Of a DNA stretch of 64,000 bases, positions 47,607 through 55,599 are shown one piece after another; the stretch's first letter is position 1; each line of letters begins with the position of its first letter. The notes beneath the pieces were generated by a model. It was not told the origin of the DNA and ran no database searches. It worked only from the letters and a program-made list of their open reading frames with translations. The position numbers and the translations under genes are program-made. The DNA is taken from assembly GCF_014645835.1 (NCBI RefSeq), contig NZ_BMMM01000020.1, positions 62,001 through 126,000 of the forward strand, written 5' to 3'. The stretch comes from Streptomyces albiflavescens. Its GTDB lineage: Bacteria; Actinomycetota; Actinomycetes; Streptomycetales; Streptomycetaceae.

Positions 47607-49345
47607 GCTGCCGGTTCCGGCGATTCAGGAGAGGACTCCTCGTTGCCCTGGTGGGCATGCTGATCGCCGCGGCGATGCCCCTGATGGCCGCCCCGCCCGC
47701 CACCGCCTCGGGCAACGGCCAGTCCGTGCGGCCCGCGATGGGGTGGAGCAGCTGGAGCTTCGTGCGGCGCTGGCCCACCGAGGACAAGATCAAGGCGCAG
47801 GCCGACGCGATGGTCAGCAGCGGCCTCGTGAACCACGGCTTCGTGTACGTCAATCTCGACGACTTCTGGCAGAAGTGCGACGCCAACGGATTCGTCGTGG
47901 ACTCCTACGGCCGCTGGAGTGTCGACCCGGCGAAATTCCCGTCCGGCATCAAGGCGCTCGCCGACTACATCCACTCCAAAGGACTCAAATTCGGCTTCTA
48001 CGTCACTCCGGGCATCGCCAAGAACGCCGTACTGAAGAACACGCCGATCGAGGGCACGGCGTACCACGCGGCGGACATCGCGAACACCGCGGCCCTGGAG
48101 AAGAACTACAACTGCAAGAACATGTACTACATCGACTACGGCAAGCCGGGCGCGCAGGAATTTGTGGATTCCTGGGCGCGGCAGTTCGCCTCCTGGGGAG
48201 TCGACTACCTCAAGATCGACGGGGTCGGAAGCGCGGACATCCCCGACGTACGGGCCTGGGACAAGGCGCTGCGGGCCACGGGCCGGCCGATCAACTACGC
48301 CCTGTCCAACAACCTCGCGATCGCCGACGCGCCCACCTGGCGCTCACTGGCCAACAGCTGGCGCACCCAGGGCGACGTCGAGTGCTACTGCGGCTCCGGT
48401 TCGAACGGCAGCGGCTATCCGCTCACCGACTGGTCGCACGTCTCGGCCCGCTTCACCTCGGCGGCCAACTGGCAGCAGTACGCGAGTCCCGGCGGCTGGA
48501 ACGACCTGGACTCGCTGGAGATCGGCAACGGCGACCAGGCCGGCCTCACCTCCGACCAGCGCCGCTCCCACTTCACCCTCTGGGCGATGGCGGGCGCCCC
48601 ACTGCTGCTCGGTACCGACCTGACGCACCTCGACCCGGTCGACACGGCGATGCTCACCAACGACCGTCTCATCGGCGTCGACCAGGACGGATACGCCGCG
48701 GGGCGCATCGTCTCCAGCGGCGTCAACCAGGTCTGGAGCAAGCGCGAGGACAGCGGTGACTACGTGGTGGCGCTCTTCAACACGGGTACGTCGGGCGACT
48801 CCACGGTGAGCGTGAACTGGTCGCAGGTCGGGTTCACGGGCTCGGGCGATGTGACGGACCTGTGGTCGGGCTCCCACAAGGGCACGGTCACGGACACCTA
48901 CAGCGCGACGCTGCGTCCGGGGGAGACACGGCTCATCAGGGTCACCCCGCTCGGTGCCAAGACCGTCCGGTACCAGGCGGAGAACGCGGGCACCTCGGCG
49001 GGCTCCACCGTCGACACCAACCACATCGCGTACACCGGAACCGGCTTTGTGAACACCGCCAACGAGGCCGGCGCGTACGTCGAGTGGACCGTCGACTCCG
49101 CCACCGCCCGCACCGCACCCCTGACCATCCGGTACGCCAACGGCACGACCACGGGCCGCCCGATGGACGTCAGCGTCAACGGCGCCGTCGTCTCCGCGGG
49201 CCGTGCCTTCAACGACACCGGCAGCTGGGACATCTGGGCCGACTCGACCCTCACCGTGCCGCTGAACGCCGGGGCCAACACGATTCGGGTGACCGCCACC
49301 ACGGCCGGTGGCGCGCCGAATCTCGATCATCTCGACCGGGGCTGA
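47603..49345 (+). CDS. secreted GH27 alpha-galactosidase/beta-L-arabinopyranosidase with CBM35
   Basis: 580 residues. Signal about 1-36. GH27 barrel about 38-385: RPAMGWSSWSF, VNLDDFW, the nucleophile aspartate in VDYLKIDG and the acid/base region SPGGWNDLDSLEIGNG. A beta-sandwich domain (about 370-450) and a C-terminal CBM35 (about 455-580) follow. Streptomycete enzymes of this build include beta-L-arabinopyranosidases acting on arabinogalactan, so either activity fits. ATG overlaps the previous stop. It ends the first unit; a bulged stem-loop follows. Confidence 0.9.
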   Translation: MSCRFRRFRRGLLVALVGMLIAAAMPLMAAPPATASGNGQSVRPAMGWSSWSFVRRWPTEDKIKAQADAMVSSGLVNHGFVYVNLDDFWQKCDANGFVVDSYGRWSVDPAKFPSGIKALADYIHSKGLKFGFYVTPGIAKNAVLKNTPIEGTAYHAADIANTAALEKNYNCKNMYYIDYGKPGAQEFVDSWARQFASWGVDYLKIDGVGSADIPDVRAWDKALRATGRPINYALSNNLAIADAPTWRSLANSWRTQGDVECYCGSGSNGSGYPLTDWSHVSARFTSAANWQQYASPGGWNDLDSLEIGNGDQAGLTSDQRRSHFTLWAMAGAPLLLGTDLTHLDPVDTAMLTNDRLIGVDQDGYAAGRIVSSGVNQVWSKREDSGDYVVALFNTGTSGDSTVSVNWSQVGFTGSGDVTDLWSGSHKGTVTDTYSATLRPGETRLIRVTPLGAKTVRYQAENAGTSAGSTVDTNHIAYTGTGFVNTANEAGAYVEWTVDSATARTAPLTIRYANGTTTGRPMDVSVNGAVVSAGRAFNDTGSWDIWADSTLTVPLNAGANTIRVTATTAGGAPNLDHLDRG

Positions 49346-49386
49346 GAGGAGGCGCAAAAGGGTCATTTCCCGGGGGGACCTCACGG

Positions 49387-49410
49387 GGGGCGGGACGTTC
49401 CCGTCGCCCC
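49387..49410. terminator. stem-loop after the GH27 gene
   Basis: GGGGC-(GG)-GACG and CGTCGCCCC form a nine-pair stem with a two-base bulge and a four-base loop, about 40 bases after the stop codon. Confidence 0.45.
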
Positions 49411-49475
49411 TTGAGGGCTGCCCGCAAACAGGAAGTGCCTGTGCTTTATGTGCACGGTGAACTCTCCCGATGCCA

Positions 49476-49504
49476 TTGACAATCCGGCGTTCCGACGCTG
49501 CTAT
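49476..49504 (+). promoter_or_regulatory. candidate promoter for the GH18-GH8-PQQ dehydrogenase unit
   Basis: TTGACA (49476-49481), a perfect -35, is followed after 17 bases by TGCTAT (49499-49504). The operator at 49514-49532 lies at the expected transcription start. Confidence 0.55.
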
Positions 49505-49513
49505 GCAGTGATG

Positions 49514-49532
49514 GTTAGGAACGTTTCCTAAC
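49514..49532. promoter_or_regulatory. operator: perfect inverted repeat, same motif as before the chitosanase
   Basis: GTTAGGAA-CGT-TTCCTAAC, 8 of 8 arm positions paired, with the same 3-base spacer as the site at 36735-36753. Its position just downstream of a consensus -35/-10 pair fits repression. Confidence 0.8.
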
Positions 49533-49575
49533 ATCCTTTCAGTGCTCCTCATTCCGTCCCGGGAGGACGATCCAC

Positions 49576-50961
49576 GTGCACCCTGCCGCACCCCAACGCC
49601 GACTACGCGTAGCCCTGGCCGCGCTCTGCGGGCTGCTGTTGTCCTTGTTGCTCGTTCCCACGCAAGTCGCCCATGCCGCGACCGACTACCAGGCCGAGGA
49701 CGCCACGATCTCGCAGGGCACGGTGGCGACGAACCACCTGAACTACACGGGCACGGGCTTCGTCGACTACACCAACGTCGCTGGTTCGTATGTGCAGTTC
49801 ACGGTGGACGCGGCGGCTGCCGGGCAGGCCGGGCTGCAGTTCCGGTATGCCAACGGGTCGACCACTGACCGGCTGATGGACATCTCCGTCAACGGCACGG
49901 TGGTCGCCTCGAACGTGTCGTTCCCGGCCACCGCGAACTGGGACACCTGGGTCACCAAGACCGTCAACGCCTCGCTGAACGCGGGCACCAACACCATCCG
50001 GGCGACCGCGACCACCGCCAACGGTGGCCCCAACCTCGACAAGCTCACCCTCGGCAGCCCCTCGGGCGGCGGCACCCCGGGGATGGCCGTCGCGCCCTAC
50101 GAGTACTTCGGCTGGGGCAACCCGCAGAGCCCCACCTCCGTGATGTCGGCGACCGGCGTCAAGTGGTTCACGCTGGCCTTCATCCTCTCCGACGGGTCCT
50201 GCAACCCCGCATGGGACGGCTCGCGCCCGCTGACCGGCGGTGACGACCAGGCGAAGATCAACTCCATCCGGTCGGCCGGCGGTGACGTGATCGTCTCCTT
50301 CGGCGGGTGGAGCGGCAACAAGCTCGGCGAGAAATGTACCAGCGCCTCAGTCCTCGCCGGTGCGTACCAGAAGGTCATCAACGCCTATGGCCTGAAGGTC
50401 ATCGACATCGACATCGAGAACACCGAGTGGTCCAGCGCGACGGTCCGTCAGCGGGTGATCGACGCACTGAAGATCGTCAAGGCGAACAACGCGGGCCTCA
50501 AGACCATCATCACCTTCGGTACGACCACCAACGGCCCGGACTCCACCGGCGTCGACATGATCAACCGTGGTGCCAACTCCGGTCTGGCGAACGACATCTG
50601 GTGCATCATGCCCTTCGACTTCGGCGGCGGCACCAGCAACATGGGCACGCTGACGACCCAGGCCATGGAAGGCCTCAAGGGCAAGGTCAAGGCCGCCTAC
50701 GGCTACAGCGACGCGACCACCTACGCGCACATCGGGCTCTCCTCGATGAACGGCAAGACCGACGACGCGGGCGAGCTGGTCCGTGTCTCCGACTTCCAGA
50801 CGATGCTCGCCTACGCGCAGCAGCACCACATCGCGCGCCTCACCTACTGGTCCGTGAACCGCGACCGGGCCTGCGGCTCCGGCTCTGACGGGGACTCCTG
50901 CAGCGGTGTGTCACAGCAGCCGTACGACTACCTCAAGGTCTTCGTCCAGTACGCGGGTTGA
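49576..50961 (+). CDS. secreted CBM35 + GH18 chitinase-like enzyme
   Basis: 461 residues. Signal about 1-36 (VAHAA). CBM35 about 37-158, a SPSGGG linker, then a GH18-type barrel about 165-461. The catalytic motif reads LKVIDIDIENTEW: the D-x-D-x-E order is kept with Glu as acid, but the usual DG before it is absent. GDVIVSFGGWSG is the conserved beta-3 strand. This resembles the short bacterial GH18 chitinase group. GTG start with GGGAGGA upstream. First gene of the unit behind the chitosan-type operator. Confidence 0.87.
   Translation: MHPAAPQRRLRVALAALCGLLLSLLLVPTQVAHAATDYQAEDATISQGTVATNHLNYTGTGFVDYTNVAGSYVQFTVDAAAAGQAGLQFRYANGSTTDRLMDISVNGTVVASNVSFPATANWDTWVTKTVNASLNAGTNTIRATATTANGGPNLDKLTLGSPSGGGTPGMAVAPYEYFGWGNPQSPTSVMSATGVKWFTLAFILSDGSCNPAWDGSRPLTGGDDQAKINSIRSAGGDVIVSFGGWSGNKLGEKCTSASVLAGAYQKVINAYGLKVIDIDIENTEWSSATVRQRVIDALKIVKANNAGLKTIITFGTTTNGPDSTGVDMINRGANSGLANDIWCIMPFDFGGGTSNMGTLTTQAMEGLKGKVKAAYGYSDATTYAHIGLSSMNGKTDDAGELVRVSDFQTMLAYAQQHHIARLTYWSVNRDRACGSGSDGDSCSGVSQQPYDYLKVFVQYAG
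49684..50072 (+). repeat. CBM35 coding repeat, copy 1 (pairs with 51486-51874)
   Basis: Encodes 130 residues that differ from the second CBM35 of the GH8 protein at only seven positions; the DNA is correspondingly similar at a constant offset of 1802 bp. One difference is DRLMDIS here against DRPMDIS in all the other copies that keep the motif. Confidence 0.85.
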
Positions 50962-50972
50962 GGAGAACAGCC

Positions 50973-53030
50973 GTGAAGAGAACAGCCATGAACAGAACGC
51001 GTCGCAGAACCATCCTGTCGTGGTCCACCTCCCTGGCTCTCGCACTGCCCCTGCTCGGCTGGGCGGGCAGTGGTGTGACCCAGGCGCTCGCAACGCGGTA
51101 CGAGGCGGAGAACGCCACCATCTCGTCGGGGACGGTGGCCACGAACCATCTGAACTACTCCGGTTCCGGGTTCGCGGACACCACCAACGCCGCTGGTGTG
51201 TATGTGGAGTTCACCGTGAACGCCGCGTCCGCGGGCACGGGCTCGATAGCCGTCCGGTACGCGAACGGGTCCACCGCCGACCGGCCGATCGACGTCTCCG
51301 TCAACGGCACGGTCGTCGCGTCGAATGTGTCGTTCCCGCCGACGGCGGACTGGGACACCTGGGCGACCAGGACGGTGGCAGCGCCGGTGAATGCGGGCGC
51401 CAACACCATCCGTCTGACGGCGACGACCGCCGCGGGTGATCCGAACCTGGACTACGTCGACTTCGATGTCACCGCGGCGGCGGCCGACTATCAGGCCGAG
51501 GACGCCACGATCTCGCAGGGCGCGGTGGCGACGAACCATCTGAACTACACGGGCAGTGGCTTCGCGGACTACACCAACGTGGCTGGTTCGTATGTGGAGT
51601 TCACGGTGGACGCGGCGGCTGCCGGGCAGGCCGGGCTGCAGTTCCGGTACGCCAACGGCACCACGACCGACCGCCCGATGGACATCTCGGTGAACGGCAC
51701 GGTGGTCGCCTCGAACGTGTCGTTCCCGGCCACCGCGAACTGGGACACCTGGGTCACCAAGACCGTCAACGCCTCCCTGAACGGGGGCACCAACACCATC
51801 CGGGCGACCGCGACCACCGCCAACGGCGGCCCCAACCTCGACAAGCTCACCCTCGGCAGCCCCTCGGGCGGCGGAGGCGGTCCTGCCGTTCCCTTCGGGA
51901 GTCATCAATTCCCGTACGCGACAGGCACGTTGAAGCCCACGGGTGCGCAGTCGACCCTCGACCAGGCCGTCGTCAGCAAGTACAACGCCTGGAAGTCCGC
52001 CTTCGTCAAGCAGAACTGCGGCAACGGCTGGTACGAGGTGATCTCGCCGGACGCCGACCATCCCTACGTCGCCGAGGCGCAGGGCTACGGCATGGTCGTC
52101 AGCGCCCTGATGGCGGGCGCCGACCCGGACGCCAAGAAGATCTTCGACGGCTTGGTCAAGTACATGCTGGCGCATCCCTCGGTGCACAACTCCAACCTGC
52201 TCGCCGCCGAGCAGGACTCCTCCTGCACCAGTGTCGACGGCTCGGACTCGGCGACCGACGGTGACCTCGACGTGGCGTACGGGCTGCTGCTCGCCGACAA
52301 GCAGTGGGGGAGCGCGGGAACGTACGACTACAAGAGCCTGGCCGTGAAGCACATCAACGCCATCAAGGCCGGCGAGGTCAACTCGAGTACCCACCTCATG
52401 AAGCTCGGCGACTGGTCCACGTCGGGCGATCAGTACTACTACATCACGCGCTCCTCGGACTGGATGATCGACCACTTCCGGGCCTTCAGGCGGGCCACCG
52501 GCGATGCCGCGTGGGACACGATCCGCAGCGCCCATCAGAACCTGATCACCAGTCAGCAAGCCAACTACGCGCCGAGCACCGGCCTGTTGGCGGACTTCAT
52601 CGTCAACACCAACACCACCCCGAAGCCCGCGGGCGGACAGGTCCTCGAAGGCCCCAACGACGGCGACTACAGCTGGAACGCCTGCCGTGACCCTTGGCGC
52701 ATCGGCGCCGACGCCGTCACCAGCGGTGACTCCGTCTCGCTCGCCTCGGCCCGCAAGCTCAACTCCTGGATCAAGTCGAAGACCGGTGGCAACCCCGACA
52801 ACATCGTCACCGGCTACCACCTCAGCGGTTCCGCCTACGACAGCGGGCACGACATGGCGTTCACCGCGCCGTTCATCGTGACTGCGATGACCGATTCCGG
52901 CTCACAGGCCTGGCTCGACTCCCTGTGGAACAAGCTCGTCGCCACACCCATCAGCTCCACGCTCTACTACGGCGGCAGCGTCCAGCTCCAGTCGATGATC
53001 GTGGCGTCCGGCAACTACTGGGTCCCCTGA
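50973..53030 (+). CDS. secreted GH8 chitosanase/endoglucanase with two CBM35 modules
   Basis: 685 residues. Signal about 1-42, CBM35 about 44-168, CBM35 about 172-298, GSPSGGGGG linker, GH8 (alpha/alpha)6 barrel about 310-685. The general-acid glutamate is in VAEAQGYGMV and the base aspartate in TDGDLDVAYGLL. GH8 contains chitosanases, cellulases and lichenases; the chitosan-type operator and the neighbouring GH18 favour chitosan, which is inference. GTG at 50973 has AGGAG seven bases upstream and was preferred to TTG 50958. Twelve bases after the GH18 stop. Confidence 0.9.
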   Translation: MKRTAMNRTRRRTILSWSTSLALALPLLGWAGSGVTQALATRYEAENATISSGTVATNHLNYSGSGFADTTNAAGVYVEFTVNAASAGTGSIAVRYANGSTADRPIDVSVNGTVVASNVSFPPTADWDTWATRTVAAPVNAGANTIRLTATTAAGDPNLDYVDFDVTAAAADYQAEDATISQGAVATNHLNYTGSGFADYTNVAGSYVEFTVDAAAAGQAGLQFRYANGTTTDRPMDISVNGTVVASNVSFPATANWDTWVTKTVNASLNGGTNTIRATATTANGGPNLDKLTLGSPSGGGGGPAVPFGSHQFPYATGTLKPTGAQSTLDQAVVSKYNAWKSAFVKQNCGNGWYEVISPDADHPYVAEAQGYGMVVSALMAGADPDAKKIFDGLVKYMLAHPSVHNSNLLAAEQDSSCTSVDGSDSATDGDLDVAYGLLLADKQWGSAGTYDYKSLAVKHINAIKAGEVNSSTHLMKLGDWSTSGDQYYYITRSSDWMIDHFRAFRRATGDAAWDTIRSAHQNLITSQQANYAPSTGLLADFIVNTNTTPKPAGGQVLEGPNDGDYSWNACRDPWRIGADAVTSGDSVSLASARKLNSWIKSKTGGNPDNIVTGYHLSGSAYDSGHDMAFTAPFIVTAMTDSGSQAWLDSLWNKLVATPISSTLYYGGSVQLQSMIVASGNYWVP
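51486..51874 (+). repeat. CBM35 coding repeat, copy 2 (pairs with 49684-50072)
   Basis: Second CBM35 plus linker of the GH8 protein, near-identical to the CBM35 of the GH18 protein upstream, indicating recent duplication or gene conversion. Confidence 0.85.
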
Positions 53031-53065
53031 AGTCACCGCACGCGACATACATGAAGGAGGTTCAC

Positions 53066-55528
53066 ATGCGTATCCGTAGCAAGGCTCTCCGCAGAGTCTG
53101 GTTCAGACGCCTCGTGGTCGGCGCCGTCGTGCTGCTGTGTGCCGGACTCGTCCAGGCCGTCCCGCAGACCGCCTCGGCGGCCCCCACCCGGTACGAGGCG
53201 GAGAGCGCGGCCTACACCTCAGGCTCCACCATCGACAGCAACTACGCCGGGTACTCCGGGACAGGATTCGTCAACACGCCCAACACGGTGGGCAGTTACC
53301 TCGAGTTCACCGTGAACGCCGCCTCCGCGGGCAGCGCCACGCTCGGCGTGCGCTTCGCCAACGGCACGACCAGCGACCGCCCCGCCGACATCGCCGTCAA
53401 CGGCACCGTCGTCAAGGCCGGATACTCCTTTCCGTCCACCACCACCTGGGACGCCTGGACGACCTCGTCCCTGACCGTCCCCGTCAACGCGGGCAGCAAC
53501 AAGATCCGGCTGACCGCGACCAGCGCGGGCGGCCTCGCCAACACCGACTACGCCGACTTCGAGGTCTCTGCCGCCACGACCGACTACCAGGCCGAGGACG
53601 CCACGATCTCCCAGGGCACGGTGGCGACGAACCATCTGAACTACACGGGAACGGGCTTCGTCGACTACACCAACGTCACGGGTTCGTCTGTGGAGTTCAC
53701 GGTCAGCGCGGTCTCGGCGGGCAGCGCCTCGCTCGCCTTCCGGTACGCCAACGGCACGACCGTCGACCGGCCGATGGACATCTCCGTGAACGGCACGGTG
53801 GTCGCCGCGAACGTGTCCTTTCCGGCCACCGCCGACTGGGACACCTGGGCCACCAAGACACTCAACGCCGATCTCACGCCAGGCAGCAACAAGATCCGCG
53901 CCACGGCCACCACTGCCAACGGTGGCCCCAACCTCGACCGGCTGCGCGTGGGTACCGCCGCCGACACCCAGGCACCGACCCGGCCCGGCCAGCCGAGCTG
54001 CTCGAACATCGGCGAGGACGCGCTCACCCTGAGCTGGAGCGCCTCGACCGACAACGTCGGCGTCGTCGCGTACGACCTCTACGAGCACGGCAACAAGATC
54101 GGTGAGACGGCGGGCGACATCACGTCCAAGAACCTCACCGGACTGACCCCGAACACCACCTACAACCTCACCGTCATCGCCCGCGACGCCGCGGGCAACG
54201 CCTCGCTCGCCAGCCCCGCCGTGGACTGCACCACGCTGCCGAGCTCCGACACCACGGCCCCGACGACGCCCGGGACGCTCTCCTCGTCCAACGTCACCGC
54301 CAACAGCGTCACCCTGGACTGGGGCGCCTCGACGGACGACAAGGCCGTCGTCGCGTACGACATCCGCAGCGGAACCACCGTCTACAAGACCGTCACGGGC
54401 AACCCGCCCGCGACCTCGACCACCGTCACCGGGCTCGCCTGCAACAGTCCGTACTCGCTGAACGTGGTGGCGCGCGACGCGGCCGGCAATGTGTCCGCGC
54501 AGAGCAACACGGTCAGCTTCACCACGCAGAGCTGCTCCACCGACGGCGGTGTTCCGTCGTCGATCTCCACCGTCTCCAGCGGCTGGACGATCCCCTGGGG
54601 CACCTACTGGATGCCCGACGGGCTGAGCGCCCTGGTCACCGAACGCGACAGCTTCAAGGTGTTCAAGCTGGCCAAGGACGGCACGAAGACACAGGTGGGG
54701 AGCGTGCCCAATGTCGTCACGACGGACGGCGAGGGCGGTCTGCTCGGTGTCGCGGTCGACCCGAACTGGGACACCAACCACTACGTGTACTTCATGCACA
54801 CCGCCTCCGAGGGCAACCGCATCGTGCGCATGACGTACAACGGCAGCTCCCTGAGCGGCTACACGACCCTGCTCCAGGGCATCAAGAAGAACCGCTACCA
54901 CAACGGCGGCCGGCTCGCCTTCGGTCCCGACGGCTACCTGTACGCCTCGACCGGCGACGCCCAGACCTCGTCACTCGCCCAGGACAAGACGTCCCTCAAC
55001 GGCAAGATCCTGCGCCTGACGACCTCGGGCCAGCCGGCACCCGGCAACCCGTTCGGCAACTACGTCTACAGCTACGGCCACCGCAACCCGCAGGGCCTCG
55101 CCTTCGACCGCAACGGGCGCCTGTGGGAGGCCGAGTTCGGCAACAGCTCCTACGACGAGCTGAACCTCATCAAGCCGGGCAGCAACTACGGCTGGCCGAC
55201 CTGCGAGGGCAGCTGCTCCGTCTCCGGCATGACCAACCCCAAGAAGACGTGGGCCGTCTCCGAGGCCTCGCCCAGCGGCATCGCGATCGTCCGCAACGTC
55301 ATCTACATGGCGGCGCTGCGCGGCGAACGCCTGTGGCGCATCCCGATCAGCGGTGACACGGAGAGCGTCGGCTCGGCGACCGCGTACTACGTCGGCACGT
55401 ACGGCCGCTTGCGCACCGTCACCAAGGTGCCCGGCGCGGACCAACTCTGGCTCTCCACTACCAACTGCGACAACAACGGAGGTGCGGCGGACGGCTCGGA
55501 CAAGATCTTCCGCGTGAGTATCAGCTAG
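53066..55528 (+). CDS. secreted CBM35x2-FnIIIx2-PQQ-dependent sugar dehydrogenase
   Basis: 820 residues. Signal about 1-40 (QTASAA), CBM35 about 41-165, CBM35 about 172-298, fibronectin type III about 310-395 and 405-490, and a C-terminal soluble-glucose-dehydrogenase/sorbosone-dehydrogenase-like propeller about 500-820. The propeller shows SALVTERDSFKV, GGLLGVAVDPNW, HNGGRLAFGPDGYLYASTGD, YGHRNPQGLAFD and SNYGWP, the residues that bind PQQ and calcium in this family. It should oxidise sugar or oligosaccharide ends outside the cell and pass electrons to an unknown acceptor. ATG at 53066 has AAGGAGG five bases upstream. Its cofactor genes lie 14 kb upstream in the same orientation. Confidence 0.9.
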   Translation: MRIRSKALRRVWFRRLVVGAVVLLCAGLVQAVPQTASAAPTRYEAESAAYTSGSTIDSNYAGYSGTGFVNTPNTVGSYLEFTVNAASAGSATLGVRFANGTTSDRPADIAVNGTVVKAGYSFPSTTTWDAWTTSSLTVPVNAGSNKIRLTATSAGGLANTDYADFEVSAATTDYQAEDATISQGTVATNHLNYTGTGFVDYTNVTGSSVEFTVSAVSAGSASLAFRYANGTTVDRPMDISVNGTVVAANVSFPATADWDTWATKTLNADLTPGSNKIRATATTANGGPNLDRLRVGTAADTQAPTRPGQPSCSNIGEDALTLSWSASTDNVGVVAYDLYEHGNKIGETAGDITSKNLTGLTPNTTYNLTVIARDAAGNASLASPAVDCTTLPSSDTTAPTTPGTLSSSNVTANSVTLDWGASTDDKAVVAYDIRSGTTVYKTVTGNPPATSTTVTGLACNSPYSLNVVARDAAGNVSAQSNTVSFTTQSCSTDGGVPSSISTVSSGWTIPWGTYWMPDGLSALVTERDSFKVFKLAKDGTKTQVGSVPNVVTTDGEGGLLGVAVDPNWDTNHYVYFMHTASEGNRIVRMTYNGSSLSGYTTLLQGIKKNRYHNGGRLAFGPDGYLYASTGDAQTSSLAQDKTSLNGKILRLTTSGQPAPGNPFGNYVYSYGHRNPQGLAFDRNGRLWEAEFGNSSYDELNLIKPGSNYGWPTCEGSCSVSGMTNPKKTWAVSEASPSGIAIVRNVIYMAALRGERLWRIPISGDTESVGSATAYYVGTYGRLRTVTKVPGADQLWLSTTNCDNNGGAADGSDKIFRVSIS

Positions 55529-55599
55529 GACCTGTTCGGTCGACCATGCCGCAGACGCGCCGATCAGCGCGATACGCGGCCAACCGCGGGCGGGGTGGA

